Positions 18,510 to 28,350 of a DNA stretch of 64,000 nt are shown here, piece after piece. Below the pieces are notes generated by a model. It made no database searches, was not told the DNA's origin, and saw only the letters and a list, made by a program, of their open reading frames with translations. A program made the translations under genes and the position numbers. How positions within the stretch are numbered: position 1 is the first letter of the stretch; each line of letters opens with the position of its first letter. Origin of the DNA: Sphingomonas mali NBRC 15500 (lineage in GTDB: Bacteria > Pseudomonadota > Alphaproteobacteria > Sphingomonadales > Sphingomonadaceae); the NCBI RefSeq assembly GCF_001598415.1, contig NZ_BCYX01000002.1:186001-250000 (forward strand), given 5' to 3'.

Positions 18510-19973
18510 TCAAGCCGCCTTCTTTGCCGGCTTCGGCACCGGGTTGGAGAATTTCATCTCGTCGTCGACCGATCCGAATTTCAGCGCCATCAAATCGCGG
18601 ACGTAATTCTGATGCACGCGCCACGGCTTGCGGTCGCCCTGGCGCGGGAATTTGTCGATCGAGCGCTGGACATAACCCGAGGTGAAATCGAGGAACGGCT
18701 CCTCCCCCACCGGCGCGCTCGGTTGCGGTGTCGCCTGACGCAGCCCGCGCTTCCGCATCGTGTTGAGCAACCGGCAGACATAGGCGCAGGTCAGATCGGC
18801 CTTCAGCGTCCACGACGCATTGGTATAGCCGAAGGACGACGCCATGTTCGGAATGCCCGAATACATCATGCCCTTGTAATTGATCGTCCGCGACAGATCC
18901 TTGGCCTCGCCGTCGACCGAGAATTGGACGTCGCTCAGCAGTTGCAGTTCCAGGCCCGTCGCGGTGACGACGACGTCCGCGGGCAGCGTCTTGCCCGATT
19001 TGAGCAATATTCCCTCGGGCACGAACCGTTCGATCGTGTCGGTCACGACATCGGCCTTGCCCTCACGGATCGCACGGAACAGGTCGCCGTCGGGCACCAG
19101 GCAGAGGCGCTGGTCCCAAGGATTATAACGCGGCGTGAAATGCTTCTCGATGTCTTGCCCCGGCAGTTCGGCGCGCACCATGTCGATGATCCGCTCCTTC
19201 GCCTTGGCCGGATATTTTCGCGCCTGATTGAAGAAGAACAGCCCGAACAGGACATTGCGCCAGCGCACCAGCCCATAGGCAAGCTTGCCGGGCAGCTTGG
19301 CGCGCAGCCAATTGGCCAACTTATCCTCGGCCGGCCGCGCGACGATATAGGTCGGCGATCGCTGCAGCATGGTGATGTGCTCGGCCTGGTCAGCCATGGC
19401 CGGAACCAGCGTCACCGCGGTCGCGCCCGAGCCGATCACCACCACCTTCTTGCCCGTATAATCGAGGTCCTGCGGCCAGAATTGCGGATGGACGATGCGT
19501 CCCTTGAAATCCTCCGCACCGGCGAAGTCGGGCGAATGGCCCTTGGCGTAATTGTAATAGCCCGAGCACATGAAGAGGAAATTGCAGGTCAGCGTCACCG
19601 GCCCCTCGGCCGTGTCGGCTTCGACGGTCCAGCGCGCCTCCTCGGTCGACCAGGCCGCTTTCTTGACGTGGTGGTTATAGCGGATGTGCTTGTCGATCCC
19701 GTATTGGGCGGCCGTTTCCTTGAGGTAACTCAGGATCGCCGGTCCGTCGGCGATCGCCTTGGCATCGGTCCACGGCTTGAACGAATAGCCCAGCGTGTAC
19801 ATGTCCGAATCCGAGCGGATGCCCGGATAGCGGAACAGGTCCCACGTCCCGCCCATTTGCGGCCGTCCCTCCAGGATCGCATAGCTGCGATCGGGACTCT
19901 GCGACTGCAGATAATAGCCCGCACCGATCCCCGAAATGCCCGCGCCGACGACCAGGACGTCGAAATGCTCCAT
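18510..19973 (-). CDS. FAD-dependent monooxygenase, Baeyer-Villiger type
   Basis: A 487-residue flavoprotein that should insert oxygen into ketones or oxidise N/S centres using NADPH and O2. The FAD Rossmann motif GAGISG is at residues 10-15; the fingerprint FKGRIVHPQFWP matches the Baeyer-Villiger consensus FxGxxxHxxxW; the NADPH Rossmann motif GSGATA follows, and VTATGLEL marks the second FAD loop. The start at 19973 fits the first beta strand. It is alone on its strand, so the substrate is open; steroid, cyclic ketone or aromatic ketone are all possible. Confidence 0.88.
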   Translation of the reverse strand: MEHFDVLVVGAGISGIGAGYYLQSQSPDRSYAILEGRPQMGGTWDLFRYPGIRSDSDMYTLGYSFKPWTDAKAIADGPAILSYLKETAAQYGIDKHIRYNHHVKKAAWSTEEARWTVEADTAEGPVTLTCNFLFMCSGYYNYAKGHSPDFAGAEDFKGRIVHPQFWPQDLDYTGKKVVVIGSGATAVTLVPAMADQAEHITMLQRSPTYIVARPAEDKLANWLRAKLPGKLAYGLVRWRNVLFGLFFFNQARKYPAKAKERIIDMVRAELPGQDIEKHFTPRYNPWDQRLCLVPDGDLFRAIREGKADVVTDTIERFVPEGILLKSGKTLPADVVVTATGLELQLLSDVQFSVDGEAKDLSRTINYKGMMYSGIPNMASSFGYTNASWTLKADLTCAYVCRLLNTMRKRGLRQATPQPSAPVGEEPFLDFTSGYVQRSIDKFPRQGDRKPWRVHQNYVRDLMALKFGSVDDEMKFSNPVPKPAKKAA

Positions 19974-20078
19974 ATGCCTCACCTCTCCGCCATACCGGAT
20001 ATTCGATTCCGCGCGGATTGCAAAGAGGCTGTTTACACTGGTGTCAGTTAGGAAGCACGTCGCGTCCATGCTCCGTTC

Positions 20079-20169
20079 GTCACCCCGGACTTGTTCCGGG
20101 GTCCAACATGCAGCAACGGCCGCACTCGCTTGTGGCTGGTTGGATGCCAGGACAAGCCCGGCATGACGG
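20079..20169. repeat. Intergenic GTCACCCC hairpin repeat, copy D
   Basis: Between tamB and the monooxygenase gene. It starts GTCACCCCGGACTTGTTCCGGGG, a hairpin with CCCCGGA/TCCGGGG arms, and ends CAAGCCCGGCATGACGG, so the outer GTCA...TGAC ends form an inverted repeat about 90 bases apart. This layout is like the blocks at 37387-37463 and 55741-55849, with a different inner stem. No coding potential is seen. Confidence 0.6.
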
Positions 20170-20187
20170 CGGAATTAGCAAACGCGC

Positions 20188-23100
20188 CTAAAAATCCTTC
20201 TGATACTTCACGCTCGCGCCAGTCCCGGAAAACGATCCGGTTTGTGACAAGATGCTGAGGCTCTTGGTCAGCGCGATCTCCAGCTGGGTCGCGGTGAAGC
20301 CTTTCGCGTCGGTGATGATCTCCACATAGATATTGTCGGTGATATATTTGCCGGCCGCGAGCGCCGTACCGCGGCCGGTCGCCTGGTCGGCGCCCAGAAT
20401 CCGCAGGCGATCGATACCGGCCGCGCCGCGCAGCTTGCCGAGCGGATTGAGCCCCCCGCCCCCGCCGCGCAGCGAGTTCAGCGCGGCGGCAAGCTGCAGC
20501 GCTTCGATCGCCGACAGATTCTGCGGGCTCGATCCGAACAACAGGCGGCTCAGCACTTCGTCCTGCGGCAAGGCGGGCGACGAGGTGAAGGCGACCTGCG
20601 GGCGCTGGCCGGTGCCGGTGATGTTGATGATCGCATTGATGCCGTTGGTCGTGGTCGAGGCGGAGATGTCGAGCGTCGGATCGGACAGCACGCCGCCGCT
20701 GAAGCGGACGTTACCGCGATTGATGTCGAACCGCTTGCCCGCGAAATTATACGTCCCGCGCACGATCGTCGCGCTGCCATTGACCTTCGGCGTCGTCGCG
20801 GTGCCGGTCACGCGCATCGCCAGACTCCATTCGGATTCGAGGCCCATGCCCTCGACGAAGACCTGGTCGTTGGCGCGGATGCGAATTTCGAGCGCGAAAT
20901 TGCTCGGCGGCTTGGGCGCGATGTGCGGCCGCGGCGGGTCGCTCTTGCGGCGGATGCCCTTGAGTTCCTCGACTTCGGCTTGTCCCTGATAGACGACCTG
21001 GTAGCGGGCGTTGGGAATGGTCAGGTCGCCCTTGACCAGTCCGCCGTCCTTGCCGTTGGTCACGGTCAACGTCCCGGTGGCGGTTGCCCCCAACGAATCC
21101 CCGCTCGCCAGCGTGGCCTTGTTGAGTTTCGCGGTCAGGCTCATCGGGAAATTCTGGTCGGCCGACAGGCCGACCCAGCCGCTCGCTTCGACCGTGCCGT
21201 CGCCCGCTTTCGCGTTGAGCTGGCTGATGTCGAACCGGTCGTTCGTGAAGCGACCCGCGAGCTTCATCTGCGTGAGTTTGGTGCCGTAATTCGAATTGAC
21301 ATAGGTCAGATTGTCGCCGCGCACGATGCCGTTGAGCTGCGGCGATCCCAGCCGGCCGGAGAAATCGGCCGCGACGACGACACCGCCGGCGACCTGCTGG
21401 CCCGACAGACCCGAGAGCGAGAACAGCACGCCCGACGGGCCGTTATACCGGATCCCACCCGACAGCGGGGCGGCATAGAGCCGGTCCATCCAGCTTGCGC
21501 CGCCGCCCAATGGCGCCAGCCGTGCCTGCAACCTGCCGACAGTCGTCGCGCCGCGCTTGACCAACGCCCGCACATCTCCGCCCGCCTCGGTCAGCCGGCC
21601 GAGTATCTGCATGTCGACCGGCTCGGACACGATCACCGCGCTCGACCGCGTGAAACCCGTGATCGCCAGCCGGGTATCGATATTGGGCACGGTCGCACCG
21701 GCCGCCTGGACGTAGTCGATGCTGCCGGTCGCGCTGCCGTCGATGCTCAGGTTGGGCATGAGCGCGTTGGCTACCGACAGGTCGAGTTTGTCGAGCCGCG
21801 CTTGCAGCGTCAGTCCCTTGCCATAGGAGCCCGCGATCCGCGCGCTGCCCTTGTCGAAATCGACCTGGCTCGGGAGCAGTCGGTATTCGCCGTCCAGCGG
21901 CTCGATCTGCGCCGCGCGCGGTGTTCGGAAGCCGATACCGTTGGCTTTGCCCGATACCGCCACCAGCCACAATTTCGGCTGCAGTCGGGCGTTGATGCCC
22001 ATGCTGAACGGCACGCCCGATGATCCCGCCAGCACAGCCTGCGCGGTACCGCTGCCGTTCGAATAGTCGATCTTGGCGCGTGCTGCCTGGAACACTGTCG
22101 CGCCGTAGCGCATGTTGCCGACCTGGATGTCGGCAAGGACGCGCGGCGCATTCGGGTAGAGAACGACGCTGGCGCTGACGATCGCGCGGCCGATAGTGAA
22201 ATCCAGATTGCCCGGAATCGTGGCGTTATAAGCGCGCGCGGCGATGTCAGCGCGCTGCACCTTGCCCTCTGCACCCAGCGTGGCGGTGCCGTTGATCCCC
22301 GATCCGGCGAATTGCAGCTTGCCCGCGAATGGCCCCGCCGCGGTTTGTTGCAGCGCGCCGGTCAGGTTCATGCCCGCGAAGGTACTGCCCTGGTTGACCT
22401 GGATCGTCAGCGTCTTGGCACTCCTGACCAACACGTTGGCGGCGAACGGTCCGTAATTGGTCGTGCCCTTGGCGACGATGGCATAGCCGTCGCCCTTGCC
22501 GCGAATGGTGGCTTCGAGCGCGGCAAGACCGACGCCGACGCCCGGGCGCGGCGCGTGGATCACGATCACCGGTGCGGCGGCGGTGCCGGTCACGCGCGCA
22601 TTGATCGGGCCGTAATCCTTCGAATGCGCATCGCCGGCGAAGGTGATCTGCCCGTCGGGGCGATAGCTGCCCGAGCCGCGATAAATGCTGAGGCGTGGCG
22701 CGGCGAGCTTGACGTTGGAGAAAGTGAAGACACCGTCGGTACCGTAACCGATGTCGCTGGTGACGATCGCCTGGCCGCCGAGGAAACTTTCCGCGCCCGA
22801 ATTGAAAATGCGCCGCGTCTTCGCCGCGATCCGCCCGGTGATGCCGAACCCACCCTTGGGCATCGACACCAATTTGGCGTCGGTGGTCAGGTCGACGATA
22901 CCGATCCCGTCGATCGTATAGTTGTTGACTCGCCCCTTCAGCGCGCCGGTATAGTGCCCGCTCGGCAGATCGGCGACGACGATCGCCGTGGCGTCGATCT
23001 TGTCGGACCTGATCTTCAGATTGTCCGAAAGAAGCTTGCCGTTGGAATAAGCGAAGTCGCCGACCGCGGTGACATTGGTCAGCAGCATGCCGGCAGCCGC

Positions 23101-24396
23101 GTTCAATCCGGTGACGCGGCGGGCCCGCGCATTGACCGGGATCAGGACATGCTTGGCATCGACCGTCGCCTTGCCAGAGGCGGTCAGTCCTTCGAGCCCG
23201 GTACCGCCGAACGCGATCGCCGCAGCGCTGAGATTATAGCCGATCGTCGGGGTCGCGAACGGCCCGTCGAGCGTCCAATGCGTCATCACGTCGCGCCCGG
23301 ACAGATTGGGCAGCATCGCGCCCGGCGTCAGCAGCCGCGCATCGATCACGAAATTGCCGAACTTGTTCTCGCCGAGATCGAGCAGGCCGTGCGCCGCCAC
23401 CGCCAGCGCGTCCGACTTGAGCACCATCCGCGTCGTCGCCTTGCGCTTCTCCAGCGTCGAGACAATGTCGACGTTCAGCCCCGGCGCGGTCAGCCGTTCG
23501 ACCGGCCCTTTCAAGTAGAGGCCGGGATGCGTCACGCCCTTGATCGAGAAGGTGCCGTTCTGCGCGCCGAGATCGAGATCGGCGAGCGACTGGCCAGCGA
23601 GCGCGGCGACGCCCTTCCCCTTCCACGATTTCCAGTCGCCGGCACCGCCGATGCGGATCGCCAACGGCGCCTTGACCCCGGTCATGCTCGCGGCGAGGCC
23701 GTCGGCCGGCGCATCGAACCGGACTCGGATAGCCAGCTTGTTCGCGTCGGGCTGCGCGTCGAGCACCAGCCGCAAGCGATCGCCACCGGCAACTCCCGGC
23801 CCGCGCACCGCATCGGCATTGGCGATCAGCTGGGCGCGGCGATCGGCGATATGTGCGACGCCGTCGAGCCGGATGATGTGTTGCTGGCCGGTCACCGGCG
23901 CCTTGAGCAGCAGCCGGTCGACCTTCAGGCTGCCGATATCGATATCGACATCGGGCAGGATCGGCGTGTTGGGCGCGCTGGGCAGCAACGACGGCGATCG
24001 GTGCATCACCACGGTCGGCGCGGCCATCGAATTGACGTCGATATGGTTCCACAGGAATTGGAACGGATTCCAGTCCATCGTCGCGGTCGGCGCGGTCAGG
24101 AAAATACCCTGGGGATCGCTCACCCTGAGGTCGAGCAACTCCATCTTGCCGTAGATCGAGCCGCGGATCCGCCCGACCTTGATGTTGAGGCCGGTCTCGG
24201 TCCTGTAGCTTTCGAGCCGCGAGACGATGAAGCGGTGCCCGGGCGCGGTGTCGAGGCCGAAATAGACCATCGCCAGCAACGCCAGGATCGCGACGCACAG
24301 GATGACGATACCGCGCGCGAGCCGCAGCCACCATGGCCGCTTCACCACGATGACGTCGTTCTCGGATTTCTCGATCGGGGCGGTTTCGTCGACCAT
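20188..24396 (-). CDS. tamB: Translocation and assembly module subunit TamB
   Basis: Envelope-spanning AsmA/TamB-family protein anchored in the inner membrane that works with TamA in outer-membrane protein or phospholipid delivery. The 1402-residue product has one N-terminal membrane helix (WLRLARGIVILCVAILALLAMVYFGL, about residues 23-48), a long beta-rich body with repeating Gly/Asp/Val patterns, and the C-terminal DUF490 domain (FALEIRIRANDQVFVEGMGLESEW to ASVKYQKDF) that closes with Phe. It overlaps the tamA stop in TGATG, so the pair is translationally coupled. Confidence 0.93.
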   Translation of the reverse strand: MVDETAPIEKSENDVIVVKRPWWLRLARGIVILCVAILALLAMVYFGLDTAPGHRFIVSRLESYRTETGLNIKVGRIRGSIYGKMELLDLRVSDPQGIFLTAPTATMDWNPFQFLWNHIDVNSMAAPTVVMHRSPSLLPSAPNTPILPDVDIDIGSLKVDRLLLKAPVTGQQHIIRLDGVAHIADRRAQLIANADAVRGPGVAGGDRLRLVLDAQPDANKLAIRVRFDAPADGLAASMTGVKAPLAIRIGGAGDWKSWKGKGVAALAGQSLADLDLGAQNGTFSIKGVTHPGLYLKGPVERLTAPGLNVDIVSTLEKRKATTRMVLKSDALAVAAHGLLDLGENKFGNFVIDARLLTPGAMLPNLSGRDVMTHWTLDGPFATPTIGYNLSAAAIAFGGTGLEGLTASGKATVDAKHVLIPVNARARRVTGLNAAAGMLLTNVTAVGDFAYSNGKLLSDNLKIRSDKIDATAIVVADLPSGHYTGALKGRVNNYTIDGIGIVDLTTDAKLVSMPKGGFGITGRIAAKTRRIFNSGAESFLGGQAIVTSDIGYGTDGVFTFSNVKLAAPRLSIYRGSGSYRPDGQITFAGDAHSKDYGPINARVTGTAAAPVIVIHAPRPGVGVGLAALEATIRGKGDGYAIVAKGTTNYGPFAANVLVRSAKTLTIQVNQGSTFAGMNLTGALQQTAAGPFAGKLQFAGSGINGTATLGAEGKVQRADIAARAYNATIPGNLDFTIGRAIVSASVVLYPNAPRVLADIQVGNMRYGATVFQAARAKIDYSNGSGTAQAVLAGSSGVPFSMGINARLQPKLWLVAVSGKANGIGFRTPRAAQIEPLDGEYRLLPSQVDFDKGSARIAGSYGKGLTLQARLDKLDLSVANALMPNLSIDGSATGSIDYVQAAGATVPNIDTRLAITGFTRSSAVIVSEPVDMQILGRLTEAGGDVRALVKRGATTVGRLQARLAPLGGGASWMDRLYAAPLSGGIRYNGPSGVLFSLSGLSGQQVAGGVVVAADFSGRLGSPQLNGIVRGDNLTYVNSNYGTKLTQMKLAGRFTNDRFDISQLNAKAGDGTVEASGWVGLSADQNFPMSLTAKLNKATLASGDSLGATATGTLTVTNGKDGGLVKGDLTIPNARYQVVYQGQAEVEELKGIRRKSDPPRPHIAPKPPSNFALEIRIRANDQVFVEGMGLESEWSLAMRVTGTATTPKVNGSATIVRGTYNFAGKRFDINRGNVRFSGGVLSDPTLDISASTTTNGINAIINITGTGQRPQVAFTSSPALPQDEVLSRLLFGSSPQNLSAIEALQLAAALNSLRGGGGGLNPLGKLRGAAGIDRLRILGADQATGRGTALAAGKYITDNIYVEIITDAKGFTATQLEIALTKSLSILSQTGSFSGTGASVKYQKDF

Positions 24397-26609
24397 CAGA
24401 AGGCCTGGCCGATCGAGATGTACAGCGCGATCCGCGAGTCACCCTTGCGCTTGTTGAGCGGCGTCGCGACGTCGACGCGGATCGGCCCGAAATTGGTGTA
24501 GAAGCGGCCGCCAATGCCCGCGCCGAATTTCCAGTCGGTGAATTTGGGCATCGAGCTTTCGTAGGAATTGCCGGCATCGATGAACGGCACGATGCCGTAA
24601 TTGCCGAACCGATAGCGTGCCTCCAGCGCGAATTCGTTGACGCTGCGCCCGCCGACCGGATCGCCATTGGGATCGAACGGCCCCAGCCGCTGATAGCCAT
24701 AGCCGCGCACCGATCCGCCGCCGCCGCCATAATAGCGCCGCGACGGCGCGAGGTCGTCGCGGGCGATGCCGAGGATCGATCCGACCCGGCCGCGCCCGGC
24801 GATCACGAGGCTGCTCGTCACCGGATAATAGACGCTCGCGTCGATCTGCGTGCGGGCATAGGGGCGGATCGGCCCGCGCACCGACGTTTCCGGGCTCAGC
24901 GTCAATTTCACGCGATAGCCCTTGGTCGGATCGAGCAGATCGTCCGACGTATCCCACTGAATGTTCAGCGGCAGCGCGGCGATGAAATAGGTGCCCCGTT
25001 CGCGTTTGCCGGCATTGAAATCATAGACGCTCTCGTTGGTCCCGGTCAGTTCGAAGCCATAGGCATAGGTGATCCGCTTCTGCCAGATCGGCGTCGAATC
25101 GTACGAGACGCGGCCGAACAGCGACAGGGTCGCGGCGTCGAACGCGTCGTAATTGTTATGCCCCGCGCTGAGCCCGAAGGAGAGCGTGCGATCGCGCTGA
25201 TTCCAGTTCGAGCGTCGGAAGGTGACCGTACCGCTCTGTTCCTGCGTGCCCGCGACCGCGCCGACGATGAACGCACCTTCGGGCGGGAAGGCGTTGCGCG
25301 CGGTGAACGTGCCTTCGACCTTGATCCCCTCACCGGTGCTGTAGCCGCCGGTTGCCGCGATGGAGCGCGTCCGCCCGACGCGCTGGGTCACCGCGAGATC
25401 GACGATCCGCGTGCCATCGGTCGCGGTGTTGCCGGTATCGACCGGCTCGACCGTCACGGTCGAGAACAGCCCCGTCGCGACCAGCGCTTTTCTCAGATCG
25501 TCGACCTTTTCGGTGTCATAGAGCTGGCCCGGCTTGAACCGGCGCAAGAGGCGGATGTGATCCGGTCCGAAGGCGAGCCGGCCGCTGGTGCTGACATCGC
25601 CGAAGCTCGACCGCGGCCCGGTATCGACCGGCAAAGTGTAATCCCCGGTAAAGGCAGCGTCGTCGAGCAGGATGTCGCGCGTCCCCAGACGCACGAACGG
25701 ATAACCGTTGCGTCCCATTTGCAGCGTGACATTGGCCTCGGCGCCCTGGACGCGGACGGTGTCGATCGGCTCGCCGACCTTGAGCGGCAAATTCCTGGTG
25801 ATCAGATCGCCCGGCACCACCGGCTGCGAATCGACGTTGATCGATGCGAACGTATATTGCTTGCCTGGCACCGCGTTGATCACCACGCGGACGCGGCCAG
25901 GCTGGTTGGGAATGCTCTCCACCGACGACAAGGCAGTCGCGTCGTAATAGCCGCGCGAGTGCATCAGCCTGACCGCCAGCGCCTCATCCTCGCGCCCGCG
26001 CGCCGCAACCATCGCCGCATTGGCCGCCTTGCCATCGCCCTTCTTCAACGACGAGAAGGTCTTGAAGTCGCTGTCGAGGTCGAGGTCGCTGAGACCGTTG
26101 ACGACGGTGTCGTAGCGTATCTCCGCGCCTTTGCCGCCCGGCACGTCGGCGACTTCGGTCACCGGCGTCGTATTGTAGCTGTCGAGCGTCGGCAGCGGCG
26201 CGGCGAGTTCGGGCGCCGGTTCGGGTGCCGGCGGCAGGGTCCCGGGCGGTACCTCAGGCGCGGGCGCCGCTGGCGGCGTGACGCTGGGCGGTGCCTTGTC
26301 CGCGGTCTGTGGAGTGAATGGCGCTTCCTGCGGGATCGGCTCGAGCGGTGCGTTGATGTCGTTCGACAACGGGGGCAGCGACTTGTCGAACTGGTCGTCG
26401 GGCACGATCGGCTTGTCGCCGAGCGGATCGCTGGTCGGGGTCGGTACCGGCTTGGGCTCGCCCGATTGCCGCGCTTGGTCCTGGCTCGATGGATCGGCTG
26501 GCGCATTATCGGTGCGGGTGGATGGCGGCACCTGTTGCGCAACCAACGCGCCGGGAACCACGGCGCACGCAGCAATGGCCAGACAACAATGCGATACAAG
26601 ACGCGACAC
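24396..26609 (-). CDS. tamA: Omp85-family outer membrane protein TamA
   Basis: Outer-membrane beta-barrel partner of TamB. I place the start at the GTG at 26609, giving 737 residues with signal peptide MSRLVSHCCLAIAACAVVPGALVAQ; an open frame further upstream is a shadow of the MarR gene. POTRA domains span about residues 145-390 (YDTVVNGLSDLDL, YTFASINVDSQPVVPGDLI, LRRFKPGQLYDTEKV), followed by the barrel with GGGGGSVRGYGYQRLGP and a C-terminal strand ending IALYISIGQAF. Unusual is a roughly 110-residue Pro-rich linker (about 27-140) between the signal peptide and the first POTRA. Confidence in the exact start is moderate. Confidence 0.88.
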   Translation of the reverse strand: MSRLVSHCCLAIAACAVVPGALVAQQVPPSTRTDNAPADPSSQDQARQSGEPKPVPTPTSDPLGDKPIVPDDQFDKSLPPLSNDINAPLEPIPQEAPFTPQTADKAPPSVTPPAAPAPEVPPGTLPPAPEPAPELAAPLPTLDSYNTTPVTEVADVPGGKGAEIRYDTVVNGLSDLDLDSDFKTFSSLKKGDGKAANAAMVAARGREDEALAVRLMHSRGYYDATALSSVESIPNQPGRVRVVINAVPGKQYTFASINVDSQPVVPGDLITRNLPLKVGEPIDTVRVQGAEANVTLQMGRNGYPFVRLGTRDILLDDAAFTGDYTLPVDTGPRSSFGDVSTSGRLAFGPDHIRLLRRFKPGQLYDTEKVDDLRKALVATGLFSTVTVEPVDTGNTATDGTRIVDLAVTQRVGRTRSIAATGGYSTGEGIKVEGTFTARNAFPPEGAFIVGAVAGTQEQSGTVTFRRSNWNQRDRTLSFGLSAGHNNYDAFDAATLSLFGRVSYDSTPIWQKRITYAYGFELTGTNESVYDFNAGKRERGTYFIAALPLNIQWDTSDDLLDPTKGYRVKLTLSPETSVRGPIRPYARTQIDASVYYPVTSSLVIAGRGRVGSILGIARDDLAPSRRYYGGGGGSVRGYGYQRLGPFDPNGDPVGGRSVNEFALEARYRFGNYGIVPFIDAGNSYESSMPKFTDWKFGAGIGGRFYTNFGPIRVDVATPLNKRKGDSRIALYISIGQAF

Positions 26610-26683
26610 GACTGCCCCTTTTCGGGGGTCGTCCTTCGCCCCCTTCGCGCCTGCCAACGCGCCGCGACCCGTTCGGTTCACCC

Positions 26684-27145
26684 TCAATCGGCCCCGACGC
26701 CCTCGGGCGCGACTTCGTTCGCCGCCGCCTCGATGCGATCGAGCATCGCCGACAAGGCGCGGCGTTCGTCGGCATCGAGCTGTTCGAGCATCTTGGCCTC
26801 GAGCTCCAGTGCCTTGGGCGCAACCTGATCGTAGAGCAGGCGCCCGGTCGCGGTCAGCGCGAGCAGGTGCGATCGCCGGTCGCCTTCGTTCGGCGTCCGC
26901 GCGACCAGTCCACGCTCGACCAGAGCCTGCGCCGCGCGGCTCACCGTCACCTTGTCCATCCGCGTCGCCACACCCAATGCCTGCTGGGTGATCCCGGGCC
27001 CTTCCGCAATAACCGCGATCAGGCGCCACTCCGGAATCCGTAGGCCAAACAGCCGGTCATAAGCGGTCGCGATCGCCGCCGACACACGGTTGGACACGAC
27101 CGAAAGCCGGTAGGGCAGGAACTGATCGAGCTTCAAATCGGCCAT
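26684..27145 (-). CDS. MarR family transcriptional regulator, divergent from hppD
   Basis: A 153-residue winged-helix repressor of the MarR type. The recognition region is ITQQALGVATRMDKVTVSRAAQALVERGLV and the wing is PNEGDRRSHLLALT. It is transcribed away from hppD, and a perfect 14-bp palindrome lies in the shared promoter region. The simplest reading is a repressor of hppD-hmgA responding to an aromatic intermediate such as hydroxyphenylpyruvate or homogentisate, and perhaps of itself. tamA follows on the same strand. Confidence 0.88.
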   Translation of the reverse strand: MADLKLDQFLPYRLSVVSNRVSAAIATAYDRLFGLRIPEWRLIAVIAEGPGITQQALGVATRMDKVTVSRAAQALVERGLVARTPNEGDRRSHLLALTATGRLLYDQVAPKALELEAKMLEQLDADERRALSAMLDRIEAAANEVAPEGVGAD

Positions 27146-27235
27146 TTCCGGGCACTTTGCGGTGCATTGCCGCGCGAAACAAGCATTGCGTGATGCGCGT
27201 TGGACCAGTGGACGGGGACGAGCAAAGCCGATATA

Positions 27236-27249
27236 GTTTCAGCTGAAAC
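27236..27249. promoter_or_regulatory. Palindromic operator in the MarR-hppD intergenic region
   Basis: GTTTCAGCTGAAAC is a perfect 14-bp palindrome, 26 bases before the hppD ATG and about 90 bases before the MarR ATG. Its size and symmetry fit a MarR dimer site. Binding there would block the hppD transcript close to its start. Assignment to this MarR protein is by position only. Confidence 0.65.
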
Positions 27250-27275
27250 GACTTTTCCCCCTGGAGCATGTTCCG

Positions 27276-28340
27276 ATGACCGACACGCACGACAATCCGA
27301 TGGGCCTGGACGGCTTCGAATTCGTCGAATTCACTTCGCCCGAGCCGGAAAAGATGGCCGATCTGTTCGAGAAAATGGGCTTCACCCATGTCGGCACGCA
27401 CAAGTCGAAGAACGTGCGCCGCTATGCCCAGGGCGACATCAACTTCCTGCTCAACATGGACGATGCCGGCCAGGTGGCGGGTTTCCGCAATGCGCACGGC
27501 CCGAGCGCCAACGCCATGGCGTTCCGCGTCGCCGACGGCGAGAAGGCGCGCGACCTCGCGCTCGAACGCGGCGCGACCGAAGTGAAGGGCGAGCACGGCC
27601 CGGGCGAACTCGACATCCCGGCGATCGAGGGGATTGGCGGCGCCAACCTGTACCTCGTCGACAAGAAGTCGAAGATCTACGAGACCGATTTCGTCCCGAC
27701 CGGCGCGGGCGTCGACGACCATTCGGTCGGGCTGCACACGCTCGATCACCTGACCCACAATCTCAACCGCGGGCGGATGGATTATTGGGCGAATTATTAC
27801 GAGCGGATCTTCAACTTCCGCCAGATCCGCTATTTCGACATCGAAGGCCAGGCGACCGGGCTGTTCTCCAAGGCGATGACCGCGCCCGACGACAAGATCC
27901 GCATCCCGCTCAACGAAAGCCAGGACGAGCATTCGCAGATCGAGGAATTCATCAAGGATTATAAGGGCGAGGGCATCCAGCATCTGGCGCTGGCGACCGA
28001 CGACATCTTCTCGACGATCGACCAGCTGCGCGCCAACGGCATCCGCTTCCAGACCGCGCCCGACACTTATTTCGACCTGATCGACAAGCGCCTGCCCGGC
28101 CATGGCCACGACGTCGCCGAGATGCGCAAGCGCCACATCCTGATCGACGGATCGCCGGAGACCGGCGGCGGCCTGCTGCTGCAGATCTTCACCGAGAATA
28201 TGGTCGGCCCGATCTTCTTCGAGATCATCCAGCGCAAGGGCAATGACGGCTTCGGCGAAGGCAATTTCAAGGCGTTGTTCGAGAGCATCGAGCTCGACCA
28301 GATCCGTCGCGGCGTCGTGCCGGCGAAGGCGGAGGCTTGA
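27276..28340 (+). CDS. hppD: 4-hydroxyphenylpyruvate dioxygenase
   Basis: Converts 4-hydroxyphenylpyruvate to homogentisate with O2 and Fe(II), the second step of tyrosine degradation. The 354-residue length is typical. Iron ligands lie in GLHTLDHLTHNL (first His), GIQHLALATDD (second His) and FFEIIQRKG (Glu), the order seen throughout the family. The C-terminal FGEGNFKALFESIELDQ is the gating helix region. hmgA follows on the same strand across a 200-base repeat. Confidence 0.97.
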   Translation: MTDTHDNPMGLDGFEFVEFTSPEPEKMADLFEKMGFTHVGTHKSKNVRRYAQGDINFLLNMDDAGQVAGFRNAHGPSANAMAFRVADGEKARDLALERGATEVKGEHGPGELDIPAIEGIGGANLYLVDKKSKIYETDFVPTGAGVDDHSVGLHTLDHLTHNLNRGRMDYWANYYERIFNFRQIRYFDIEGQATGLFSKAMTAPDDKIRIPLNESQDEHSQIEEFIKDYKGEGIQHLALATDDIFSTIDQLRANGIRFQTAPDTYFDLIDKRLPGHGHDVAEMRKRHILIDGSPETGGGLLLQIFTENMVGPIFFEIIQRKGNDGFGEGNFKALFESIELDQIRRGVVPAKAEA

Positions 28341-28350
28341 CACTTTAACG

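Noticed and set aside
22312..24501. 729-codon plus-strand open frame opposite tamB
   Set aside because: Third-position G+C artefact; composition is Arg/Asp/His heavy and tamB is certain.
25158..26828. 556-codon plus-strand open frame opposite tamA
   Set aside because: Same artefact; POTRA and barrel motifs are on the minus strand.
26610..27029. N-terminal extension of tamA through the MarR gene
   Set aside because: The extension overlaps MarR in another frame and would bury the signal peptide; GTG at 26609 restores it.
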